From: an uncultured Oscillibacter sp.
GTDB taxonomy: Bacteria; Bacillota; Clostridia; Oscillospirales; Oscillospiraceae
Direction: 5' to 3'
DNA: 64,000 bases
NCBI RefSeq assembly: GCF_910579365.1
Contig: NZ_CAJTUX010000006.1
Coordinates: forward strand, 7,419 to 71,418
The notes beneath the pieces are model-generated. The model ran no database searches, was not told the DNA's origin, and saw nothing but the letters and a program-made list of their open reading frames with translations. The position numbers were made by a program, and so were the translations under genes. Below, piece by piece: positions 50,307-58,057 of the stretch. Position 1 is the first letter of the stretch. Each line of letters starts with the position of its first letter.

Positions 50307-50372
50307 AGGAATTTGCGTACGGCGCATTCCGCCGTGCCATCACCACTATAAACGGAAAGGCGAGACGACGTT

Positions 50373-51260
50373 ATGAAGCATCCCTACAAGACGCGGGAAG
50401 GCGGCGCGACGGTGACGGTGTTCGTCCCCTATGACTGCAAGAATCACTGCCCCTTCTGCATCAACAAAGGCGAGTACGCGGACCTGACTGGCTTCTCCGC
50501 CGAGAAAATCCGCGCCAGCATCCGCCGGATGGACGCCATCACGCCCTACTGCGATTTCGTGTTCACCGGCGGGGAACCCTTCGCGGACCTTCAGGTCCTC
50601 CAGTCCATGCTGGACGAGATTCCCACCACCCATAAGGTCTATATCAACACCACCCTCCCCGTCTCCGAGTTCCAGACGGAGGAGGACATCCTGGCCTTCG
50701 CGGAGAAGAACAAGCATAAAATTACCTGCATCAACGTCTCCCGGCACATGCAGAAGTATGTGGTGGAGTCCAACGACGCTCTGCTTGCCCGGCTTCCGGT
50801 GCCCTTCCGGGTGAACTGCGTGCTCTATAAGGACTATCCTGCCAAGGACCTGGTTCCCTACCTGGACCGCTTTAAGAAGGTCCCCGGGGCCTCCATCCAG
50901 TTCCGGTTTGACTACACCGCCACCACGCCGGAGAATCTCTATGAGGAGGAGGGGGACAAAATCCTCCAGGACCTGAAGAAAATCGCCCGGTACACCGGCC
51001 TGGACGGCTGCCGGATGCGCTGCGGGTTCCACTTCGACTATCAGGGGCTTGAGCTGACCTATCACAAAACCCTTCCCTACTCCACCATTGTGGAGACGGA
51101 CCCGGCGGACGGCGTGACCTATGATATCCTCTATGATATTCTCATCAAGCAGAACGGGGACATCCACGGCGACTGGGACGGCACGCCCCTGGACGTGGAG
51201 GCCTATGCGAAGGTGGTCTTTGAGCCCTATGACTTGAAGTGGCTGGCGAGGATTGCGTAA
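50373..51260 (+). CDS. Radical SAM protein, function unknown
   Basis: 295 residues. The 4Fe-4S motif is VPYDCKNHCPFCINKGEY (Cys22, Cys26, Cys29), SAM contacts are in FVFTGGEPFADLQVL near residue 64 and YINTTLPVS near 90. The end (GCRMRCGFHFDYQGLELTYHKTL, then IKQNGDIHGDWDG) has further Cys/His and a substrate-like segment but no clear SPASM domain. It is a stand-alone gene. PqqE/MoaA-like superfamily; substrate unknown. Confidence 0.85.
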   Translation: MKHPYKTREGGATVTVFVPYDCKNHCPFCINKGEYADLTGFSAEKIRASIRRMDAITPYCDFVFTGGEPFADLQVLQSMLDEIPTTHKVYINTTLPVSEFQTEEDILAFAEKNKHKITCINVSRHMQKYVVESNDALLARLPVPFRVNCVLYKDYPAKDLVPYLDRFKKVPGASIQFRFDYTATTPENLYEEEGDKILQDLKKIARYTGLDGCRMRCGFHFDYQGLELTYHKTLPYSTIVETDPADGVTYDILYDILIKQNGDIHGDWDGTPLDVEAYAKVVFEPYDLKWLARIA

Positions 51261-51320
51261 ACCAGACAAACAAAAGCGGACGGCAGCCAAGGCAGCACGA
51301 ACAAGTGAACGACAGCACAG

Positions 51321-51357
51321 AAAGCGGGCGATTCCAGCAAGGCGCCGCCCGCTTTTG
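51321..51357 (+). terminator. Terminator after the radical SAM gene
   Basis: Stem AAAGCGGGCG / CGCCCGCTTT, then TTTTGC, 61 nt after the stop. Confidence 0.75.
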
Positions 51358-51368
51358 CGCCCCGGCGA

Positions 51369-51407
51369 ACGCCGCGGATTTTGAAAAAAGTCTGCGGCGT
51401 TTTTTCA
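51369..51407 (+). terminator. Second hairpin with T-run
   Basis: Stem ACGCCGC / GCGGCGT with a T6 tail. It may belong to a lost gene, since no plus-strand gene ends between it and the previous terminator. Confidence 0.65.
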
Positions 51408-51552
51408 TGTCCAGATACCGAAAAGAGCTTGCGGATACTGAGATTATAGCAATCCTCAAAAATAATGACAGCAAAGGAGGCGGATCCAGGCGGTACAGCA
51501 CAAGGATGACGACGCAGGCGGGCTGACGCCCGTCAAGGAGGAAGACGCGGTG

Positions 51553-51729
51553 ATGTGCTGCCTGGATCTGCCGAACGCCGTCAGTATTTCTGAGGATTGC
51601 TATAAAACCGCAGAATATGAGAACGGCCACGTAGATAGCGTGGACGCGGCCGTCAGAAGGGCGGTCATGACCGGCGTAATCCAGCTGAAGCACCAGGAAC
51701 CGTCTATAGACTGCCTGGAGACGGACTGA
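51553..51729 (+). CDS. Hypothetical 58-residue protein, possible remnant
   Basis: ATG 51553 (or GTG 51550) with AAGGAGG 8-11 nt upstream opens MCCLDLPNAVSISEDCYKTA... ending IQLKHQEPSIDCLETD. The frame is open upstream to a TGA at 51466 with a plausible reading (QQRRRIQAVQHKDDDAGG), so the gene may have lost its 5' end. Cysteine-rich, acidic, unrecognised. Placed 89 nt before tRNA-Val among spare terminators, it resembles the worn edge of an integrated element. Confidence 0.4.
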   Translation: MCCLDLPNAVSISEDCYKTAEYENGHVDSVDAAVRRAVMTGVIQLKHQEPSIDCLETD

Positions 51730-51782
51730 ATTGAGGTAACGGTTACTTACACGTTATTAACAAACCGAGTCAAGCAAAAAGC

Positions 51783-51816
51783 AAAACCCCAGAGCCGTTA
51801 TGACTCTGGGGTTTTC
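51783..51816 (-). terminator. Terminator of tRNA-Val
   Basis: 12-bp stem AAAACCCCAGAG / CTCTGGGGTTTT, followed on the minus strand by TGCTTTTTG, adjacent to the tRNA 3' end. Confidence 0.85.
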
Positions 51817-51817
51817 C

Positions 51818-51894
51818 TGGTGGACGATACAGGACTCGAACCTGTGACCCCCTGCACGTCAAGCAGGTGCTCTAGCCAGCTGAGCTAATCGTCC
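51818..51894 (-). tRNA. tRNA-Val (anticodon GAC)
   Basis: On the minus strand: acceptor GGACGAT pairs with ATCGTCC, D arm GCTCAGCTGGCTAGAGC, anticodon stem CCTGC/GCAGG with loop TTGACGT (anticodon GAC, reads GUC and GUU), T arm ACAGGTTCGAGTCCTGT, discriminator A and encoded CCA. It has its own promoter and terminator. Confidence 0.96.
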
Positions 51895-51909
51895 GAAGCG
51901 AACATATAT

Positions 51910-51938
51910 AAGATACACGAAGTTTTCCCATTTGTCAA
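51910..51938 (-). promoter_or_regulatory. Promoter of tRNA-Val
   Basis: Minus strand TTGACA (51933-51938), 17-nt spacer, TATCTT (51910-51915). Confidence 0.75.
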
Positions 51939-51946
51939 GCCCTTTC

Positions 51947-51975
51947 TTGCGTTTTTCTTTTTTTTTTGCTATACT
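51947..51975 (+). promoter_or_regulatory. Promoter of the SDR gene
   Basis: TTGCGT (51947-51952), 17-nt T-rich spacer, TATACT (51970-51975) with TGC before it (extended -10). Confidence 0.7.
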
Positions 51976-52006
51976 GCCTCCATCGAAGGGAAAAGGAGCT
52001 GATTTT

Positions 52007-52741
52007 ATGAGAAAATCCGCCTTGGTCACCGGGGCTTCCCGGGGGATTGGCCGGGCCGCTGCCGCCGCTCTGGCCCGGGAGGGCTGGCCCGTCTGCATCA
52101 ACTACCTGGAGCGCCGGGACGCCGCCGAGAGCCTGGTGCGGGACCTCCGGTCCCAGGGGCTGGCGGCCATGGCCGTACAGGCCGACGTGGCGGACCGGAA
52201 AGCGGTGGAAGCCATGGTCCGGGCGGCATCGGAGACCCTGGGTCCCGTGGAGCTTCTGGTGAACAACGCCGGCATCTCCCACCAGGGCCTTTTTCAGGAC
52301 ATGGACGACCTGCTCTGGAACCGCCTCCTGGCAGTAAACCTCACCGGGCCCCGAAACGCCGTGCAGGCGGTCCTCCCCCACATGCTGGAGGAGAAGCGGG
52401 GCTGCATCGTCAACATCTCCTCCATCTGGGGGCTCCGGGGGGGCAGCTGCGAGACGGCCTACGCCTGCACCAAGGCCGGAATCATCGGCCTGACCCGCTC
52501 CCTGGCCCTGGAGCTGGCTCCCTCCGGCATTCGGGTGAACTGCGTGGCGCCGGGGTGCGTGGAGACGGACATGGTCCGGGTCCTGGGGGAGGAGACCCGG
52601 ACCATGCTGGTGGAGGAGACGCCCCTGGGCCGGCTGGGGAGGCCGGAGGACATTGCCCAGGCCGTGGCCTTCCTGGCCTCGGAGCGGGCGGGGTTTATCA
52701 CCGGGCAGGTACTCGCCGCCGACGGGGGATTTATCGTCTGA
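52007..52741 (+). CDS. Short-chain dehydrogenase/reductase, FabG-like
   Basis: 244 residues from ATG 52007 with AAAGGAG. Cofactor loop SALVTGASRGIGRAAAAAL, NNAGISHQG near residue 84, the catalytic Ser in VNISSIWGLRGGS near 138, and Tyr-x-x-x-Lys as AYACTKAG near 152. The end (LGRLGRPEDIAQAVAFLASERAGFITGQVLAADGG) is standard for classical NADP(H) SDRs such as 3-oxoacyl-ACP reductase. It is not in a fatty-acid cluster, so the substrate is open. Confidence 0.88.
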   Translation: MRKSALVTGASRGIGRAAAAALAREGWPVCINYLERRDAAESLVRDLRSQGLAAMAVQADVADRKAVEAMVRAASETLGPVELLVNNAGISHQGLFQDMDDLLWNRLLAVNLTGPRNAVQAVLPHMLEEKRGCIVNISSIWGLRGGSCETAYACTKAGIIGLTRSLALELAPSGIRVNCVAPGCVETDMVRVLGEETRTMLVEETPLGRLGRPEDIAQAVAFLASERAGFITGQVLAADGGFIV

Positions 52742-52753
52742 GGGCCCGTTCCG

Positions 52754-53248
52754 TCACTTGTGGTACCTCGTCCCCGCGTTGATCTGGCAGGCCCGGTAGA
52801 TCTGCTCCAGCAGCATCACCCGGGCCAGATGATGGGGGAAGGTCATGGGGGACATGGAGAGCTTCGTCCACGCCTCCGCCTTGATGGACTCGTGGAGGCC
52901 GAAGGAGCCCCCGATCAAAAACACCAGCCGCTTCTCCAGACCCTGCTCCGCCCCTGCGGCCCAGGCCGCCATGGTTTGGGCCAGCTCCTCGCTGGAGCGC
53001 AGCCGCCCCTCTACGCACAGGGCGACAAGACGGGAGGAGGGCGGCAGCTTTCCCTGGATGGACGCCGCCTCCTTCCGCAGGGCGGCGTCGATCTGCGCCT
53101 GGGAGGGATGCTCCGGCAAACGTTCTTCCGGCAGCTCCACGATCTCCAACTTGCAGTACCGGCTCAGGCGCTTGGCGTACTCCGCCGCCGCCTCGGCGTA
53201 GAACTTCTCCTTCAGCTTTCCGACACACAACAGGGTTATCCGCTGCAT
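52754..53248 (-). CDS. rlmH: 23S rRNA pseudouridine1915 N3-methyltransferase RlmH
   Basis: 164 residues. SPOUT knot features: ALCVEGRLRSSEELAQTM, VFLIGGSFGLHESIKAEA and the terminal SMSPMTFPHHLARVMLLEQIYRACQI are diagnostic. It methylates pseudouridine 1915 in helix 69 of 70S ribosomes. The start overlaps the walJ 3' end by 13 nt, and rlmH follows the wal genes as in many Firmicutes. Confidence 0.96.
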   Translation of the reverse strand: MQRITLLCVGKLKEKFYAEAAAEYAKRLSRYCKLEIVELPEERLPEHPSQAQIDAALRKEAASIQGKLPPSSRLVALCVEGRLRSSEELAQTMAAWAAGAEQGLEKRLVFLIGGSFGLHESIKAEAWTKLSMSPMTFPHHLARVMLLEQIYRACQINAGTRYHK

Positions 53249-54030
53249 ACCGCGCCTCCCTCCAGCACATAGGCCCCGCTGAGGCAGTCCCTGGGCGCGG
53301 CGGAGAGCCGGGGGCTGAGACCTGCGGCGCGCAGAGCCGTCTCCGCCGCCCGAAGGGCCATGGCGGGGGTGTTGTTCTCCCGGCTCAGGTGGGCCAGGAC
53401 GATTTCCCGGGCCCCGGCTCTTGCCAGGGTGACGGCGAAGGCGGCGGCATCCTCGTTTTTCAGGTGGCCCTCCGGGCCCAGGATGCGCCGTTTCAGATAG
53501 TAGGGATACGGGCCGCTGCGCAGGGTCTCCACGTCGTGGTTGGCCTCCAGCACCGCCAGGGCCACGCCGGGAAGGACGGCCTCCGCCTCTGGCGTCACCA
53601 CGCCGCTGTCCGTCAGCAGGCCGAAGGACCCGTCCGGCGTGTCAAACCGGAAGCCGCAGGAGCCGGGGGAATCGTGGGAGGTGGGAAAGGCGGTGACGGC
53701 ACAGTCCCTGACGGAAAAGGTCCCCTCCGCGTCCCGGAGGCGGCCGGCCAAAAGCACCAGGCGGCGCAGCAGGTCCCGCCCCGCCGCCGGCGCGGCGTAA
53801 ACGGGGCAGTCCGTCCGTTTCAGCAGGGTCTGGAGGCCGGAGATGTGGTCGCTGTGGGTGTGGGTGATGAGAATGGCGTCCAGGTCCCGGAGCTCCAGTC
53901 CCAAGGCCGTCAGGCTCTGAGCAATCCGGCGGCAGGAGATGCCCGCGTCCACCAGCACCCGGCTTCCGCTCCCGTTCAGCACCAGCGCGTTCCCGGAGGA
54001 ACCGCTGGCGAGGGTATGTACGGTGGTCAA
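53236..54030 (-). CDS. walJ: WalJ/YycJ-family MBL-fold hydrolase
   Basis: 264 residues from TTG 54030 (MTTVHTLASGSSGNALVL); GGAGG lies 9 nt upstream and the start overlaps the previous stop by 4 nt (TTGA). Metal motif ILITHTHSDHISG near residue 57, TSHDSPGSCGF near 130 and VLEANHD near 165, AHLSRENNTP near 225. Member of the WalJ/VicX group that goes with WalRK and links cell-wall control with DNA replication in some species; it is a predicted exonuclease. Confidence 0.9.
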   Translation of the reverse strand: MTTVHTLASGSSGNALVLNGSGSRVLVDAGISCRRIAQSLTALGLELRDLDAILITHTHSDHISGLQTLLKRTDCPVYAAPAAGRDLLRRLVLLAGRLRDAEGTFSVRDCAVTAFPTSHDSPGSCGFRFDTPDGSFGLLTDSGVVTPEAEAVLPGVALAVLEANHDVETLRSGPYPYYLKRRILGPEGHLKNEDAAAFAVTLARAGAREIVLAHLSRENNTPAMALRAAETALRAAGLSPRLSAAPRDCLSGAYVLEGGAVCSG

Positions 54031-54302
54031 GTCCCGGTCCCTCCTTTGCCGCTCAGAACGTCGCTGAACGCCTTCAGGTCCGCCTTTACCTCCTCGGGCA
54101 GGGCGTTGAAATCCACATCCCGCACCGCGCCCTCCAGAGCGTAGAGATGCACCAGGCACACGTTGGGATAGAGGGTCTTCAGCTTGAAAAACGCCTGCTT
54201 GGCCCCCTCCCCGGCCAGGTCCTCCGGGGAGGCGATCCCCGCCGCCGTCAGCTTCCGGGCCATTTCCGGCCCGATGTTCCGCATGGATGTCAAGTCCCTC
54301 AT
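54027..54302 (-). CDS. TfoX C-terminal domain protein
   Basis: 91 residues from ATG 54302 (AAGGGAG). MRDLTSMRNIGPEMARKLTAAGIASPEDLAGEGAKQAFFKLK matches the helix-hairpin-helix-like TfoX_C domain; only this domain is present, without the TfoX N-terminal part. Such stand-alone proteins are common and of unknown role; the fold suggests DNA or protein binding. Between murA and walJ, overlapping walJ by 4 nt. Confidence 0.8.
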   Translation of the reverse strand: MRDLTSMRNIGPEMARKLTAAGIASPEDLAGEGAKQAFFKLKTLYPNVCLVHLYALEGAVRDVDFNALPEEVKADLKAFSDVLSGKGGTGT

Positions 54303-54369
54303 GGCGCTCTCCCTTCTCAACGAAAACCGGGAGACGGAAATCCCTCCCGTCCCCCGGACAATTTCCAAT

Positions 54370-55665
54370 TTAACCCAGCCGAAGCCGCTGGCGCTCGTCG
54401 CACTCCTCCACAGCCTGGATGTTGGCCCCCAGGCCCTGGAGCTTCTCTACCAGATTCTCATAGCCCCGTTCAATGTAATGAATGCAGCTGATTTCGCTCT
54501 GCCCCTTGGCGGCCAGGGCGGCGATAACCAGCGCGGCCCCCGCCCGGAGGTCCGAGGCCTGAATGGGCGCGCCCACCAGATGGTCCACACCCTCCACCAC
54601 GGCGGTCTTGTCGTCCACCTGGATGTTGGCCCCCATGCGGCGAAGCTCGTCCACATAGCGGTAGCGGCTGCTCCACACGCTCTCCGTTACCAGGGAGATG
54701 CCCTGGGCCAGAGAGAGGACCGTGGTGATCTGGGGCTGCATGTCCGTGGGGAAGCCGGGGTAGGGCAGCGTCTTGATGTTGGCCCTGCGCAGAGGCCCGT
54801 TCCGGCGGACCAGAAGGGTGTCCTCGTGCTCCTCCACCTCCACGCCGCACTCCTGGAGCTTGGCGGTGATGCAGTCCATGTGTTTGGGAATGATGTTCTT
54901 CACCAGAATCTGTCCGCCTGCGGCGGCGGCGGCGGCCATGTAGGTGCCCGCCTCGATCTGGTCGGGAATGATGGCATAGCTGCCGCCCCGGAGCCGGTCC
55001 ACGCCCCGGATTTTGATGGTGTCCGTGCCCGCGCCCCGGATGTTGGCCCCCATGGAGTTGAGGAAGTTGGCCAGGTCCACGATGTGGGGCTCCTTGGCGG
55101 CGTTTTCAATGACCGTGCGCCCCTCCGCCATGACGGCGGCCATCATGATGTTCATGGTGGCTCCCACGGAGACCACGTCCAGATAGATGCTGGTGCCTTT
55201 CAGTCCCGCGTCTCCGGCGGTGGCGCGGATGAAGCCGCCCTCCACCATCACGGTGGCTCCCAGGGCGTTGAAGCCCTTCATATGCTGGTCGATGGGGCGG
55301 ACGCCGCCGAAGTTGCACCCGCCGGGCAAAGCCACCTCCGCCTGGCCGAAGCGGCCCAGAAGGGCCCCGATGAAATAGGTGGAGGCCCGGATGCGGCGGG
55401 CCAGATCGTAGGGCGTGCGGGTGGAGTGAATGTGGCGGCAGTCCACCTCCACGGTGTGCCGGTCAACGGAGCGGACGCCTGCGCCCAGCTGCTCTAAAAT
55501 ATGGAGGCACAGCGTCACGTCGGAAATCTGGGGGATGTTCTCAATGCGGCACACCCCGTCCACCAGCAGAGCGGCGGGAATGATGGCCACGGCGGCGTTT
55601 TTCGCGCCGCTGATTTCAACTTCTCCAAACAGGGGCGTTCCGCCCTGAATGATATATTTTGTCAA
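54370..55665 (-). CDS. murA: UDP-N-acetylglucosamine 1-carboxyvinyltransferase MurA
   Basis: 431 residues from TTG 55665 (MTKYIIQGGTPLFGEVEISGAKNAAVAII), AGGG 8 nt upstream. Two EPSP-synthase-like domains; the catalytic loop is ALPGGCNFGGVRPID with the fosfomycin-target Cys near 116; Lys-Asn at positions 22-23 and DQIEAGTYMAAAAAAGG complete the active site. First committed step of peptidoglycan synthesis. Own promoter at 55802, but embedded in the wal gene order. Confidence 0.95.
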   Translation of the reverse strand: MTKYIIQGGTPLFGEVEISGAKNAAVAIIPAALLVDGVCRIENIPQISDVTLCLHILEQLGAGVRSVDRHTVEVDCRHIHSTRTPYDLARRIRASTYFIGALLGRFGQAEVALPGGCNFGGVRPIDQHMKGFNALGATVMVEGGFIRATAGDAGLKGTSIYLDVVSVGATMNIMMAAVMAEGRTVIENAAKEPHIVDLANFLNSMGANIRGAGTDTIKIRGVDRLRGGSYAIIPDQIEAGTYMAAAAAAGGQILVKNIIPKHMDCITAKLQECGVEVEEHEDTLLVRRNGPLRRANIKTLPYPGFPTDMQPQITTVLSLAQGISLVTESVWSSRYRYVDELRRMGANIQVDDKTAVVEGVDHLVGAPIQASDLRAGAALVIAALAAKGQSEISCIHYIERGYENLVEKLQGLGANIQAVEECDERQRLRLG

Positions 55666-55801
55666 GTTTTTGACCCTCTCTTCAAGCGGCTTTCCGCCTT
55701 GACGGCGGTCCGGTAGATTTCACAAAACAGTTTGCCCGTCTGGCGGCGCTTCATACGAGGCCTGCGGCAGAAAAGGCAGAATCTTCTATATAGACTTTGT
55801 T

Positions 55802-55830
55802 ATCATAGCACAGGCGGCGGGAAATTGCAA
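55802..55830 (-). promoter_or_regulatory. Promoter of murA-tfoX-walJ-rlmH
   Basis: Minus strand TTGCAA (55825-55830), 17-nt spacer, TATGAT (55802-55807); leader of about 130 nt. Confidence 0.65.
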
Positions 55831-55858
55831 ACCTTTCCTTCCGTGTTTTTACATAATG

Positions 55859-55870
55859 TTTTGTCGAAAA
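55859..55870. promoter_or_regulatory. Possible Spo0A box upstream of murA
   Basis: TTTTGTCGAAAA contains the 0A-box core TGTCGAA, 29 nt upstream of the murA -35. A match of this length is expected about once by chance in a window of this size, so support is weak. Confidence 0.25.
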
Positions 55871-55924
55871 TGCCGTTTGCGGCCCGTCGAAAAGGCGTTT
55901 TGGCGCGCTGGAAAACGTTACTGC

Positions 55925-56761
55925 TTACGAGGCCCCCTCCCGGCTCCGGACCGGTCCTCCGGCGCTGACCGCGCCGGTGTGGCAGTTGACGTAGTAATCT
56001 TCCGTGTCGGTGACGATCTGCCAGACGGGGGACAGGGACATGGACGTGCCGCTGGTCTGAAGCTCATAGCACAGGCGGGTGTCCGTCACGCTGGAGGCCA
56101 CCACCGCGTTTTCCCGCCGCATCCGCTGGAAAGCCGTCAGGGCCCCGGCGGCGGAGAGCGGCGTCTCCCCCCCTCCGGAGGGCGCGCCGGTCTTGGGCAG
56201 CAGCGTGCCGCTGACGGCGGTGAGAACGCCGCCCTCTATGGTGAAGGTGACGGTGCAGTTGAAGACCGGAAGCCGGGCGTGGACGGCGGCGGCGGTAAAG
56301 ACGCCGTTTCCCTCCCCGTCCAGGCGGATGTCCGGCGCGTCGTAGGAAAAGGTCCGGCAGAAGTCCCGGCAGAAGTCCTCCGCCCCGCTCTGAGCCAGGA
56401 CGCCCGACGCCTCAAACCCGCTGCTGGAACGGAAGAAAGCCTCCCCCGCCGCGCCGGTGTAGTGGTGGATGCCGCCGCCCTGGTCGGTGGAGGAGAGATT
56501 CTCGCCCAGGAGGAAGGAGGCGGCCTGCTCCTCCAGCGCCCCGTCCCGGGTGAGGACCACGCCGCCGGGGGGCGTATCCCGGGAGATGGCATGGGGGTCC
56601 AGGGCCATCCCGTCCGCCGCGTAGAGGTCCACCAGCTGCTCCGCCGTGCGGCGGAAGGCGTCCTGCTGGGCGGCGCGGCGCTGGGCCAGGGAGACCAGAA
56701 GGAATCCGTTCACCAGGACGAGGATGAAGATGATGATGTTTTTCAAGCGGCAGCGGTCCAT
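55925..56761 (-). CDS. yycI: WalRK regulator YycI-like protein
   Basis: 278 residues. N-terminal membrane anchor (LKNIIIFILVLVNGFLLVSLA), then an extracellular part with FTIEGGVLTAVSGTLLP and the end LSPVWQIVTDTEDYYVNCHTGAV, as in YycI (PF09648). It has the position and topology of YycI, which with YycH holds the WalK kinase in check through membrane contacts. 18 nt after yycH. Confidence 0.8.
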   Translation of the reverse strand: MDRCRLKNIIIFILVLVNGFLLVSLAQRRAAQQDAFRRTAEQLVDLYAADGMALDPHAISRDTPPGGVVLTRDGALEEQAASFLLGENLSSTDQGGGIHHYTGAAGEAFFRSSSGFEASGVLAQSGAEDFCRDFCRTFSYDAPDIRLDGEGNGVFTAAAVHARLPVFNCTVTFTIEGGVLTAVSGTLLPKTGAPSGGGETPLSAAGALTAFQRMRRENAVVASSVTDTRLCYELQTSGTSMSLSPVWQIVTDTEDYYVNCHTGAVSAGGPVRSREGAS

Positions 56762-56779
56762 GTGGGGAACTCCTTTTCG

Positions 56780-58054
56780 TTAGTCCGAGAGCCAGCAGGC
56801 CTGGCACTCCCCGCCCCGCTCCACATAGCCGATGGACAGCTCCTTCCCCGGACCGGCGGCGGCCACGGCCAGGGCCTGGGGCAGGGGCAGAAGGAGAGAG
56901 GTTTCCTCCGACAAAAGGTACTGGCGGAAGCGCAGGGTCAGGGAGGTGACGGCGGCGCCGGTGAGGGTGACCTCCGCGGCGAAGCCCCCGTCCTGGAAGC
57001 GGATGGGCACGCCCCCCGCCTGATAGCCGTAGCGGAGCACGGTGACGCTGCCGGTGCGGCGGATGCTCTGGAGATAGGGGCGGGCCTCGCCGGAGACGGC
57101 GGACAGCAGCCCGTCCACCAGGCTTCCGGCCCCCAGGGCCGCCTCCCGGGCGGTGGGCAGCTCTCCGGCGGCCTCCACGCGGAAGCGGGGTTCCTGCCCG
57201 CTCTGGAAGAGGACGCTGTTGTCCGGCTGGATGCGGAGGGTCCGGTCTCCGTCCATGATGAGCTCCGTACCGTTGGACTGGGTGTGCCGCGTCCGGCTGC
57301 GGGGGTTGAAGCCCAGGGCGGAGAGCAGCCGGTCCTTTCCGGACAGGGGGTCCCCCAGGGTAAAGACGGGGAGGGCCGGGGACTCGCTCGGCAGCAGGGA
57401 ACAGGGGTCCAGGGCCTCTTCCCCGCCGTCGGCGCCGTCCATGGCGAAGAGGGCGTTTCCCAGCTCATAGCGGCTGATGACCTGGTTGAGACTGTCGGCG
57501 GAAACGGCGGTGGCGGCCCGGAAGCAGACGGAGGCCCCGTCCCAGAGGTAAAGGGCCGTGCCGCTTTGCTGGGGGGCGATGAGGAGGCGGCGGGCGGCGA
57601 GGTCCTCTCTGGGGGAGACGTCCTCCCCGCCTCCCAGCAGCGCCGCCAGAACGGACAGAGGCAGGGGCTCGAGAAAATCGTAATAGAGGGACGGGCCCTT
57701 CAGCGCCTGAAGAAAGTCCTGCGGGGCGCAGGCGGTATAGTCCCTGGCGGAGCCCAGGGCCTCCAGCAGGCGGCGGCCCAGGGGGTCGGCGAAGGCGTCG
57801 TCCCCGGTGGTGAGGGCGACGCTGCCGTACCGCCCGTAGGGGCCGGTAACGGCGGCCCGCACCGGGGCGGCCAGGGGCTCCCCCGCCAGAGCGGCGCCGA
57901 GGGTCTGGCTGGGTCCGGCGGCCTCCTCATACCCGGCGGCCAGGTCCAGGCTGTAGAGCTGGGTCTGGGTGAAGAGGGCCAGGGCCGAGAGGGAGAGCAG
58001 GGTGATGATGAGATTCTGCACAACATTCCGGCGGTTGCGCCGCTGTTCCTCCAT
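56780..58054 (-). CDS. yycH: WalRK regulator YycH-like protein
   Basis: 424 residues. One anchor near the N-terminus (VQNLIITLLSLSALALFTQT) and a large extracellular region with little motif content but with LVDGLLSAVSGE..., YLLSEETSLLLPLPQAL and a Cys-containing end (GGECQACWLSD). Family assignment rests mainly on its place (3 nt after walK, before yycI), size and topology; sequence is too diverged to be sure by eye. Confidence 0.72.
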   Translation of the reverse strand: MEEQRRNRRNVVQNLIITLLSLSALALFTQTQLYSLDLAAGYEEAAGPSQTLGAALAGEPLAAPVRAAVTGPYGRYGSVALTTGDDAFADPLGRRLLEALGSARDYTACAPQDFLQALKGPSLYYDFLEPLPLSVLAALLGGGEDVSPREDLAARRLLIAPQQSGTALYLWDGASVCFRAATAVSADSLNQVISRYELGNALFAMDGADGGEEALDPCSLLPSESPALPVFTLGDPLSGKDRLLSALGFNPRSRTRHTQSNGTELIMDGDRTLRIQPDNSVLFQSGQEPRFRVEAAGELPTAREAALGAGSLVDGLLSAVSGEARPYLQSIRRTGSVTVLRYGYQAGGVPIRFQDGGFAAEVTLTGAAVTSLTLRFRQYLLSEETSLLLPLPQALAVAAAGPGKELSIGYVERGGECQACWLSD

Positions 58055-58057
58055 GGC

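Noticed and set aside
50310..50340. Sigma-54 site on the minus strand (TGGCAC then AATGC)
   Set aside because: The GG to GC distance is one base too long and no gene is placed to use it.
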